A stretch of 64,000 nt of DNA from Tyto alba (lineage: Eukaryota > Chordata > Aves > Strigiformes > Tytonidae), in assembly GCF_018691265.1 (NCBI RefSeq), contig NW_024881330.1, positions 13,226,386 through 13,290,385 of the forward strand, read 5' to 3'. Below are positions 21,555 through 32,700 of the stretch, piece after piece. The position numbers were made by a program, and so were the translations under genes. How positions within the stretch are numbered: the stretch's first letter is position 1; each line of letters starts with the position of its first letter. The notes beneath the pieces are model-generated. The model made no database searches. It was given only the letters and a program-made list of their open reading frames with translations, and was not told the DNA's origin.

Positions 21555-24500
21555 TGGTGTCGAGCTCCTTTCCGAAGGGAAGACACAAGTGCCAGGCACA
21601 AGAGGGGAAAGAAACTGCACAGCTGATCTGCAGGTCTTGCAGGGATTGTGCAGGAGTCACCAGAGCACGGAAATTCAGGTGCAGCTCTCCCAGCTGGCAT
21701 CTGAAGTGTTTCAGAGACAATGCCATCTTTTCTTCACAGGCAAAGCCTCGCCTGATACCCTCAGCAATTGCTACCCTAAGTAATTAAACTCCCAGCTGTT
21801 CGGAGCTCTGCACTATGGAAAAATCAAAGGGTTCTAGAGAGTAATCCCTAAGTCACTTCGGGGGGGAAAAAACAAAAAACAAAACAAACAAATCCCTCTG
21901 TACTCAAGAGGGAGAAACATCAGATGTTGCGATGTCTTTCTTCCCATTTCCCTGCTGTTCGTTTACCCGCCTCTGTGGCTAACTGAGAACTGCAGATCAG
22001 CCTTTGGTCTGGAGCTGCTGGCCGGAGACGACGGTGCTCTGGTACACGCAGCTGCCTGCTTGCTAGTGCTTTCGACAGACTTACAGCCTCTGCTAAAACG
22101 TGGCCATAGAAAGTTCTGCCCCGTTCTCTTTTCTGTACCACGCGTGTCCCAATGCATAGTGCAACCAAACCACTTAATAAATAAAGGACTATGGAAACAG
22201 CATTAGGAAATGACTGCAGGCATCCCAGCCGTCTGCAGACAAGGCCGCCTCAAATCCGAGTACTGACAGAGGGACGAGTTTGTAATGGGACTGCTTGGCC
22301 GATAGGTGCCTATTCCCCTTGCCTTTGCCGGAATACGGTGTACGGACTGTCTGCAGTCCTCAGCGTTTCTTCCCATGTGCTGCTTTTTACAATTTCTTAC
22401 TATTTCTTTACAGAAATAAAGTTTCAAATGTCTATCTGGCCAGTCTCCGTATTTGGACGAGTCCCTTCCCTTTCCCCCTACCTCTCCCCTTCCTCCCTTC
22501 CCCTTCCCCTCCCTCTTCCCTTCCTTTTTTCTTCCTCTCCCCTTCGCTGTGTTTCACCGCTCGCACGCTCTGGTATTTCACAGTCGTGGATGTGACAGAG
22601 CCCAGAACTTCAGTTAATGGCACGGTGTCCTGTGACATAAGGACACAGATCTCTTTCACCTTTCTTCTGGTTTTCAGGTCACGTCAGTCCACACTCAGCT
22701 GTGCAGCTACGGCACAGCTCTGCGTTACTCATGCTTACACCCTGGCATACCGTAAGACTTCATAAGCATGTATTAGTGTAGTGGAGGAAGTCTGTGAAAG
22801 CTACTCTTCACAAAAGCAGCCTTTTTTAAGCTCAGGCCCAAATTCCACGGAAGCCAGAGTAGATTTTAAATCTAGGCTTCAGAATAAGCACGTCTGCACA
22901 CATGGCCTACGTGCAGGGGAATGCAAGTGTAAGATTAAGCTATCCTGAGCTGCAGTCTCCTCTTGGAAGACTATGTAAGACACAGGCATGCCTATTCTGC
23001 TGCATTTTGACATTTCCAGAGTAAAATTTATTCCTCTTTGAAATGGAACAAATCAGCATCAAAATGGTAATTTTAAAAGCCATAAATTACTTTGTCCAGA
23101 CCTGATAAAATGCACGGTATTTTTTTAAGGAAATCAGTTTCTTTAACGTGACTTTGTAACTTTGGTGACAAATGGACATAGCCAGGCCGCATCAGGAACA
23201 CTAACACAGTCGAGTCTGCCCCTCTTTTGCATTTTTTCCTTTCTAAGAGGGAAAAATACTGACCATCAGTCACCTGGTTTATAGCTTTAGCTTGATTTTT
23301 TAAATACATCTAACGTATTTCAGCTTCATCTAATTAGTAAAACGTACTGTGCCTAGGAACTCTCATTTCCTAGTCACCTGCATTTCTTGTCAAAGAGAAA
23401 ACCACTTCCTCTACTACAGCAACCGTATGCAACGGGCCCATCCAAGCTGTCCTTCGGAAAGGCTTCCAAATGCAACTGCCAGGCAGCACGAAAAACAATT
23501 CTTAGATGGTAGCTTTAATGGTTGTTAAACAACACTTCTCCGTCTCAGGGCACCACCACCAGGAGTGTCACAGGGAGCCTCTCAAGCCGCAGGACCCTTT
23601 GGTTGCTGCTGTAGCTGGAGGCAGGACAAATGTCAGCATGCGTTTGGGCTTGTGAAGCTCTTCAGAGGGCAAAGAGCAGCTCTGACTACCTCAGCCCAAA
23701 GGTCTCTGAGAAGCTAGAAATCCCCGTGGCTGCTTTTTGGTGGGTGCTTTGGTTTGTTGGCAATGTCAAGGGAGCAGCAGAACTTCCAAAAGTCCAAAGT
23801 CACTTGGACAGTCGGCCACCACCCCTTAAAGTAGCTCGTGTGCAAAGAACGGAGCTTGACTCTCACAGGTGTCCCGTGCAAGGGGGCTCGGCTGCTTTTC
23901 CACTGTGAGTAGCAACCCTTGACCTCTTGCAAAAGCTGCCGTCGTACTTAAACCCTGCCTTCCCCTACCTATACCTATGTCAAATTATTGTAGGCGTTAC
24001 CAAAAATACAATCATCTTCTTAGGTGGGACCTGGGAGCTTATTCAAGTCATTTCAAGGTCTTGTTTTCCTCAGAAGGGCAGCTCTCAATGACAGCACACG
24101 CAGGCTATTAGGGAACAGGCATCCCGCATAGAGAGAGGCCCCCCACATCCTTTCATCTCCTCTACCTTCCCACTAGCCCTGTGCTGAGCAGTTGAGTGAC
24201 CAGAAGGTCCAGACTTGTGTCTGGGTCCTGACCCTGAGGTTGCCTTGCCATTGCAGCATCAAGTGGTGACGCTTTGCTTTGTAGCACCACACTTGCCATG
24301 TGGGAAGGAGGAGGAGTCAAAAAAGCCAGCTTAAATGGAGCCCAGAAACCCCGGTAGAACGCCAGTGACAGATGCAAAGATAAAATACGTGTTTGCTCCC
24401 CTAGCTCACTTTTCAGCCATCCAATACATCCTCCTCCAGTCACTCATCTTTGCAAATATCCCGTGCTTGAGCAGGAGCTTTTGCACTCCGGGAAACTTTT

Positions 24501-25938
24501 CCCTACCACTCCTGCTAGCTGGCTTACAGACTCTGCTGCTCACTCTTTCTCTCTCTCTCCCCACCTCCCCTCTCCTGAACCCCGACCATTTCTTTCTAAC
24601 TTGCATGAACAAATCCTTAGTGTCAACAAAGGCAGAACAGGGCACATTCCAAACAACATCCATTTAACCAAATTTTGGCCAGAAAGGCATGCCATGGTGC
24701 ATTGTGTCTGTTTAATTAGAAATACACCTACTCTCTGCCAAGGAGCCATTTCAAACTCTGCTGTGCAAACACGGCTGTATTTGAAACTTCAGTCACAGGA
24801 ATTTGCAATATTTTGGAACTAACCTAGTGCATTGAAAGACAAGACATTTTGCCTCTTTAATTGTTATAGATCACGTTACCTGGGTTGCTCCTCATGTACT
24901 CTTTATTGTGGTTAATGTACTGGCCTTGGAGTGTTTTAGCACAATTAGGAAATAATCATTTCTTCATTTGAGTGTGATGATCCAGATCTCTGCTCTTTCC
25001 CTCTAAAATAGAAGAAATTATTTGCCCATCACAATGCCATACATAAAATTATTATGATGGTGAATGTGATGAATGACTCAGTCCTAAGAGGCTGATAAGG
25101 ACCACTGTAATTAGGACATTCCTTCAATTCCGTCCTTCTATTTTTATCCAGGTCTTTACTCCTTATTCTGAAGTATCGTTGTTCTAGGTATCAGCCAGAC
25201 AACACATAGACACAGCACTGCTGCTCAGCAAGTCAAGAAAACTGAGGGATGACCTAGAGTTAAAACCTTTTTGCTCTTTGCATCTCTCCAACAGAAAAAT
25301 CTATTGGAACAGATGGTTACAATCTCACATTAGCTCCCACCAGCTGATCAGAGTTTGCGGCTGCTGCTCCATCAGGTGTGGGCACCACGAGGGTGCCAGT
25401 GGGATGGGGCACGGCAGCACCCCTGGCCCGGCATCGCTCCCTGCAAGGATGCTCCCATGGTGGAGTTTGAACTAAAAGGCTTTGGAGAAGAGGACATCGG
25501 CTCCACAAATTTAATGCCATTCCTCTTCCCTTAAAAATCAGCAACTTCTGTAGATCCCTGCAGGATCACATGTTTGAGCCTCTAGATCCACCAGGACTCT
25601 CCCTAGGGGAGCAGCCAGCACGCATCTCCATCGGATGTTGGGGGACAGACAGCGATCTCTCGGCTTTCTCACGTGTTGTGTCACTGATCAAAAGGAGAGA
25701 ACCAGTTTGCTTCTGCTGGTGAAGTGAAGAATACAACCTTGATGAGTTTGGGACTGAATGAAACTTCTATCTTAACAGAATTTAAATTTTTTTTTACTTT
25801 TTTTACTTTTCAAATTTAAAGGTAGGTAAAATATCTCACAATGGAATATATTTAGATTAAATCAGCAAATAGTTCATCAAAAAAAGTCTGTTCCATTTGC
25901 ATTTTTTCAACAGATAAACTATTTGTCAAAAATATGTT
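21555..25938. other. Possible 3' UTR, then non-coding DNA of copy B
   Basis: This is the counterpart of 6575-10962. No gene was recognised. It carries the homopyrimidine tract at 22462-22545. Confidence 0.5.
22462..22545 (+). repeat. Homopyrimidine tract, copy B
   Basis: This has the same sequence and length as the tract at 7482-7565, with one interrupting A. Confidence 0.9.
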
Positions 25939-26060
25939 ATAGAAACATAGAATACCAGGTTGGAAGGGACCTCAGTATCACCTGGTTCAACTCTTCTCAG
26001 CAAAAGCACAGTCTAGTCAAGATGGCCCAGAACCCTGTCCAGCTGGATCTTAAAAATGTC
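25939..26060 (-). mobile_element. CR1 LINE 3'-end fragment, copy B
   Basis: This is the counterpart of 10963-11084, a degraded CR1 3' end on the minus strand, with a single difference noted (TCTCGG to TCTCAG). Confidence 0.85.
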
Positions 26061-28336
26061 ATTCAAATAGAGTGTCTTAGCTCCAGTCCTCAGCTTTAAC
26101 TGTCTTGTTTGCATCGGGAAGAAAATGGGGTGACATTTCAGCCTGAATTTCTAAAAAATATTGTGGTGATTCTTTCAGGGATGAACACAGACCATAACAT
26201 GCCACTGTAAATAAGTACTCTGCGATTAGTGTGCGCATTTTTTTTAACTTTCTTAGATAAAATTGCATCAACAATTTTCTGTTTAATTTTGGTTTAGGCC
26301 TGTGTTGAAAAAGATTAAATCAATTTCTCTAGAAAATACCACTTATCCGTATTCTTTGAAGTGAGTGATAAAACCAAATTAGAGCTTGGTGCAGGCATGA
26401 ATCTTTTTGCCATCTTAATCTTTGCACAGGACTGGAGATTGGTTTGCAAATTTTTTAATCAAGTGAGGGTGAAATCTCTAGATAAATTTGAGAAGCAGAA
26501 CAGACAATTCATTTTTTCCTGCTGTCTGCATTCATCCCAAGGAAGAGCTGACAAAAGGAGAGCCCGTGGAGCAGGCCTGCAAGAAGTATGCAGCACAGCA
26601 GAAGATGTGCACAGCATGGCTGCTGAATCTCCTCCTCCATATTTGGCCACGCAGATGTAAAAACTATTCTGGTTTTCAGAGTTTGAGATGACAAGCTTTG
26701 GAAGTGAAATTCTACCTATTTCAGAATAATTCAGATATGATCAAAGGAAGACCTTCAAGGGATTTTTGTTTCCGAAGAAGGGATCATGGCACACTGAAAT
26801 TAAATATCTGATACCCCTAGGCACAAACTGTCTCACCTGTATCTCTTACAAAAACCTTTCCAGCTGTAATTCTCATAGCAAGGAATTATGAAAGGAGGAA
26901 GCACAATTAAAACACAGACTGGAGAATACATGTACGTGGTGCTGCCTCATCCATAGCTTCTTTCTCACGTGAGGACACTAAAAACATCCAAAGAGCATCT
27001 AACACGTAACACCAGCAAGAGGCCATGCACATCTTGGCCAATGAAATATTTGTGTGTCTTGCTCCAAAACCCACCAGAGGAGTTGGTTTCTCCTCAGCTT
27101 TGCCCAAGGCAGGCAGCAGCCCAGGCTCACTGCAGATTGCGCTGCCGTTTGTGGCATCTGTAGGCTGGCACTGAGCTCGCAGCAAGAGCCAGGGAACGGC
27201 ATGCGACGTCCCCCTGGGAGGAATACAAAACACAGAATATTACTGCTTACAGAGGAGCAGTGTCAGTCCATGCCTGTACTGGACAAGAGGAAGAACAGCC
27301 CTGTCCCCACTGGAAACCCTGCCAGCTGCCCTCTCTGTCCCCTGCCAGACACCTCATCGTCCCCCTACGCCTCACTTCGGCCTGCACGTGAAATCTGGGA
27401 TGCAAACAGGGCTGTGTGCTTTCCTCTCCGGCCATGAAAATGTCGGACCTGAAATACCCCACATCAGACAGAAAGCCCTGAGTGGGGACGTTTTAACTGC
27501 CATTTCCCAGGGCTGACGTCCCAGCGCGTGAAGGCCCAATGCTGCCGCAGCTCAGCCCACGCTGTGACCTGGGCGTAACAGAGCTGTCACGTTGGCTTCC
27601 CATTCCCACATCATCGCTTAAGACATTCAGACAGGTAAGTATGTTTCAGAAAAGTGCGATGCTGAAAACAGCCTTTCTTACATCAGCACTCGGTGCAAGT
27701 AAATATAATACTATCACTACTGCAAACAGACTGACTGTAACTCAAGTTCCCAAACACATTTCTGCGATTTCTGCACTGAGGATCTGCTACAACCACATAA
27801 GAAAGCTGCTGTCACAATTGGCAACTGCAGCTCAATAAATTTCTAAAAGTTGAAAAGTTTTGTGTCTAACTTAAAAACATTATTTGGATTTTTTAATTGT
27901 TGTTCAAAATAGAAAAACTGCATTATTCTTAGTATTTTCATCTCAGGTAGTTCTCTTTTCAGAAAAAGCAAGCTTCATGCTCCAGTGATCTGTAAAACTA
28001 GGAACAGATCCTCCAGAGTCTAATTCAGTGACTTTTCAGCTCTCCTGAGCAGATAACTAAAATCCATTTACAGAAATACCAGCGCCCTGTTCAGCTCTTG
28101 AATACTTTGCAGAGAACTACAGCACCAGCATCGGATCCAAAGCTTTACGGACAGCAGGTGTTAGGCAGGGATTAAACACCGTGGGGAAGACAGTCACTTC
28201 AAAATCACTTTTTCTGCAGGCAAAAACTAAACCCTCCAATTCTTTCTGCTTTACTGTTCCCATTCACAAAAGCGCAGCTCCATCCAGAAGCTACAGTCAG
28301 GATACAAACCACACTAAATCCCTCTGTCTACAACAG
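26061..28336. other. Non-coding DNA of copy B, nothing recognised
   Basis: This is the counterpart of 11085-13360. Only short, motif-free open readings occur. Confidence 0.5.
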
Positions 28337-29197
28337 TCATAGAATCACAGAATGCTTTGGGTTGGAAGGGACATTAAATATCATCTCGTTCCACTCTCCC
28401 TGCCACGGGCAGGGACACCTCCCACCAGACCAGGTTGTTCAAAGCCCCGTCCAACCTGGCCTTGAACCCTTCCAGGGAGGGGGCAGCCACAGCTTCTCTG
28501 GGCACCCTGTGCCAGTGTCTCACTGCCCTCACAGTAAGGAATTTCTTCCTTATATCTAATCTTTATCTACCCTCTTTCTGTTTAAAACTGTTACCTCTCA
28601 TCCTATCACTACCCTCCCTGACAGAGAGTCCCTCCCCACCTTTCCTGTACCCCCCTTGAAGTACTGGAAGGCCACTGTAACATCTCCCTGGAGACTTCTC
28701 TTCTCCAGGCTGAACAACCTCAAATGTCTCAGTCTTTCTTCATAAGGGAGGTACTCCAGTCCCCGATCATCTTCGTGCCTTCCTCTGGACCTATTTGAGC
28801 AAGTCCATGTCCTTCTGACGTTGGGGGCCCAAGAGCTGGACCCAGCACTGCAGGTGGGGTCTCCTGAGAGCGGATTAGAGGGGCAGAATCCCCTCCCTGG
28901 ACCTGCTGGCCACGCTTCTCTTGATGCAGCCCAGGAGACAGTTGGCTTTCTGGGCTGTGAGCGCACACAGGTGGCTCATAGTCAGTTTTCCACCCACTAA
29001 TACCCCCAGGTGCTTCTCTGCAGGCCTGCTCTCAATCCACTCATCACCCAGCCTGTATTTGTGCTTGGGACTGCCCCAACCCATGTGCAGGACCTTGTTT
29101 TTGGCCTTTCTGAACTTCATGAGGTTCACACAGGCCCACCTCTCTCAAACCTGTCAAGGTCCCTCTGGATGGCATCCCTTCCCTCCAGTTTTTAAAG
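28337..29197 (-). mobile_element. CR1 LINE, 5'-truncated, copy B
   Basis: This is the same CR1 insertion as at 13361-14221, with the reverse-transcriptase C-terminal motifs on the minus strand and the CR1 terminus at 28337. Several substitutions separate the two copies. Confidence 0.95.
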
Positions 29198-29201
29198 GTA
29201 T

Positions 29202-29293
29202 TGTCCTGGTTTGGTCTGGGATAGAGTTAATTTTCCTCCTAGTAGCTAGTATAGTGCTGTGTGATTTAGGATGAGAATAATGTTGATAACACT
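29202..29293 (+). mobile_element. ERVL-like LTR, 5'-end fragment, copy B
   Basis: The fragment starts TGTCCTGGTTTGG and continues GATAGAGTTAATTTTC, AGTATAGTGCTGTG and GAGAATAATGTTGATAAC, the first roughly 90 bp of a common avian ERVL-type LTR in + orientation. It abuts an inverted piece of the same LTR family. Confidence 0.75.
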
Positions 29294-29705
29294 GAGCACC
29301 ACATAGTTGTTTGCTCACTCCCTGGCCTGGAGGGATGGGGGAGATAATCAAAAGGGTAAAAGTAAGCAAACTCCTAGGTTGAGATAAGAACAGTTTAATA
29401 ATTGAAATACAATATTAATAACAACAATAGTAATAATTAATTCATTGCAATGAAAATTAAAAAAAAAAAAAAAAGTGAGAAAAATAAACCCCAAGAAAAA
29501 CAAGTAATGCAAATGAAAACAATTGCTCACCTCCAACCAACTGATTGCCAGCTTATTCCTTAGCAGCAGCCCCCTGGCCACCTTTCCCCCTAGTTTATAT
29601 ACTGAGCATGATGTCATATGGTATGGTATAACCCTTGGGACAGTTGCGGTCAGCTCTTCTGGCTGTGTCCCCTCCCAGCTTCTCGTGCACCCCCATCTTT
29701 CATGT
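29294..29705 (-). mobile_element. ERVL-like LTR, inverted, lacking its first ~150 and last ~25 bp
   Basis: Read on the minus strand from about 29705 it contains GAAGCTGGGAGGGGACACAG, a TATA box (TATATAAACTAGG, near 29592-29604), a T-rich tract (the A16 run at 29459-29474), ATTAAA followed by CTGTTCTTATCTCAACC, then CCCCATCC and GAGTGAGCAAACAACTATG. This is the U3-R-U5 order of avian ERVL LTRs. It reaches to within about 25 bp of the LTR's 3' end and then joins head-on to the + fragment. The right limit is approximate. Only the first 11 bp are shared with copy A. Confidence 0.75.
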
Positions 29706-32700
29706 CACTACAGTCACACAGTAAAATGTCCACCTGTGTGTTTCGCAGGCTGTACCATCATAAATTGTTATAACAATAATTTTAATTGACTGTGCAAAAC
29801 ATTGAAAGAATTCGCATGAGGAAGTTCTGAGGAACATGGGGAAGTACAGGTTATCATATCCTGCAAATTCAGTTCTCTGTTTCCTTAAAATAGTTTGTGT
29901 CCTTTTAAATTAAGAGAAAAACAAGCTGTACTGTGAATTGGTGATTTATTGTCTTTGCCATTTGTGATACAAATAACCATTTTTTTATTGCTGAAAGTGA
30001 CACAGATTCAGAAAGTTGTCTTGCTGCATAATTGCTGCCACAGATAACAAGAACTTCAGGGTTTCCTCCTGGAGCCACGTGACTGCACTTGATTATCATG
30101 TTCATGTTTTAGAAAACCTAGTCCTGGCCCATGACCTGAGCATAAATCACTGATTCTACAATCAAAGGCAAAAATCCCTCAACATAGGTTTCTCATATTT
30201 TATGATCTTTTTTTAGGTTGGGAAGACTCGTGCTGGCTGAACACTTGAATGCTGCATCTCCAATAGTATGTGGAACAGTGACCTCTCTGGCCAATTTTAG
30301 TCCCTACATGAGAATTTGATATCATCTGCCTTGAAATCAGGCAGCACCTAGTACAGAAAGTTGACCTGTTTTCACAGGATTGCCAGACTTAGATTTTAAT
30401 TAGCTCCAAACTATTCATTAACACCTCTGGTTTCTTCTTTGCTCTTCAGCATTTCAGTATAGGGGTTTTAATCAACTCACCAGTGGGACAAAGATTAATT
30501 CTTGCTAGGAATTTATATGTTTCAGACCTGTCTCTTAAAAGTATCTGACAGAAACAGATGATGCAGATCCCCCCAGGAAGGTCACTGACAGGGCGATAAG
30601 GCAGGAGGCTTTTCTGCATTTCACATGTAGAGACTCACCAGTCCGAGAGCATTTCCTCCAGAGGCATTTGACAGGGGACACACTTCAGAGCAGGGAAAGG
30701 GGATAGAGAATAAAGGAACACATATGTGGCGCTATATGTGCACATTACACAGATACATACACAACTTCCCTCCCAGCTTCATACAAAATTATTCATTAGA
30801 CCCGTAGGTTGCATCAGCAGCAGGCAATGTTGAGTAGGAGTTCTTCACAACAAAGACAGGGTTGTCCCTGCCATGCAGAATACAGAACAACCTTCCGGTA
30901 GCTTCCTGGGCAATTAAAGTTATAAGTTCAGTCAATTTTGCAAATCTACAGCAAATTAATTCCTTCAAGTCTCTGTACTTTTCAGACACAGCCTAGTACA
31001 GAGGCAGCACAAAGCTGGAACATCTCTTGAGGCATCTCCCTCCATTCACCTGCGTTTGACCTTCTGCTGACTCAAGCCCTGTCAAGACTTCTGGCAGTAA
31101 CCCGGGGAAGGGGTAAGTCAAGGGGAAAATGTCTCTGTAACTTCTATGGCATCGATGCTGTGTTCTGCAGGTACCACATAAACATCACAGTGCTAGCTGC
31201 AAGACCTTTCCGACCTTGTTATAATTCCTCAGAAATACAGCCTTCAGGAGTGAAGTATTGTTTTTTTTTAAATTATTAATAAGACGATATCTGTACTGCT
31301 TAGAGGAAAGTCACTGGTGGCCTACCTGTTTTTATTTACAAATAAAATGGCACAATGCAGTCAGTCATTCTCTTCTGTCCCACTTAGGGCAAAGATGAGC
31401 CTGCAGCAAAATGACTTGATACACAGCATGATTCTGTAATTTTTGGAGCTAGGAACTCTATTTCTAAATATTAATAAGATGTCCCAACCTCAGAAGACCT
31501 TCATCCATTTTCATTTGGTTTAAGCATTCTTTCCTCCTCTCAAAACTGCAATCTCTGCCCTGAGCCCTCTCCCCACACCCCCCCACCCATAGGCAGCCCC
31601 ACGCAGCCTGGGAAGCCTCTGAGCACTGGAGCCTCAAACCCATGTGTGACAGGCACTGCAATACAATATGAATTAATGGAGGGTATCTGTGATGTTATAA
31701 TAATAAGGCCTAGAACTGCAACCATGGTTAAATACAGATCTGCGGCAGAAATAAATTCTTTCTGAGTCTGACCTGTGCTTCAGCAATGCAGATGTTGGCA
31801 GACAGGGTTAACCTTTCCTCACAGCTGTAATCAGCATGATGGATTCATCATTATATGGAAACTAAGATTTGTTTGGAGAAGGAAAGAAAAAGCAGACTGG
31901 GATTCTGGTGACTGTATTTGTTACCTACAGAAATGTTAGCATCTAGATCAGGGTTGGACAGAGATAGCTATAAGTGCTGCTATGAAATTCAAGAGCACAG
32001 TACCTGGTCTGTACATTTGGGACTGGGGGTATCCCAGGGACAGCCACTAAACCGGTTCCCTTCACCACCACCAAAAGCCTTCAGTTCCTAAATATCCGAA
32101 GCCAACAATTCTCCAGTTCTTTTCTTTCACCCCACAGCAGCTCACAGCTAAGACAACAGAGGTGCAGAATAACTAGGCTAATGAACTGTATCTCAGGCAT
32201 CCAGACCTCTGCATTGCCTTCCACAGTCATAACGGGGAAGAGCATGGCTACATTAAAAGGCAGCATAGCTCAGGGATGGCAAAATGAGAAAGCACCTGCA
32301 AAGAGCAGCTTTTGTGACTTCCACAGTGCCGTGATGGATCAGTCAGGCAACAAAAGAGCAGCTGAACAACCAGGTGCAAGATCACTGCAGTCACCTGCTG
32401 GTTGTCCTCAGGTTGGAGACATACCTAACCCCAGCTAGTCCCGATGAGCTGCATGTTAAGTGTATTAGATTGGCATATTAAATAGGTCAGGGTGCTCTGG
32501 CATGTCACTAAGCCCTCCAGCCCAGCCTCCCTATGTGCTGCCTTGCTGAAGTCCTCTGAAAGAAGGAAACAGAACCTGTTGGGGAAATCTCAAAGACCTA
32601 AAATAAGCCTGATTTAAGCTAGCAGCTTCCTTGCAGCTTAACCCTGGCAGAAGGGAGCTCAGCACAGCTGGCCCAAGGATCCAGCAAGCACTGGCCATAC

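Larger units (their letters stand above)
14788..29304 (+). repeat. Tandem segmental duplication, copy B (14,517 bp, complete)
   Basis: This is the second head-to-tail copy of the unit. Its left end is the junction where copy A stops matching (after ACCACAT at 14781-14787). Its right end is the matching ACCACAT at 29298-29304, after which copy B continues into an inverted LTR that copy A lacks. The simplest reading is that copy B keeps the ancestral right flank, and that the duplication joined a point inside that LTR to the left end of the unit. Copy B lacks the 455-bp solo LTR and keeps a single, uninterrupted insertion site for it at 29198-29201. Confidence 0.96.

Noticed and set aside
1..29304. 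The tandem duplication as a simple assembly duplication
   Set aside because: The copies differ at many scattered sites and by a 455-bp LTR with its own target duplication, and the junction at 14787/14788 is unique. Two haplotypes wrongly placed in tandem remain possible and would need spanning reads to exclude.
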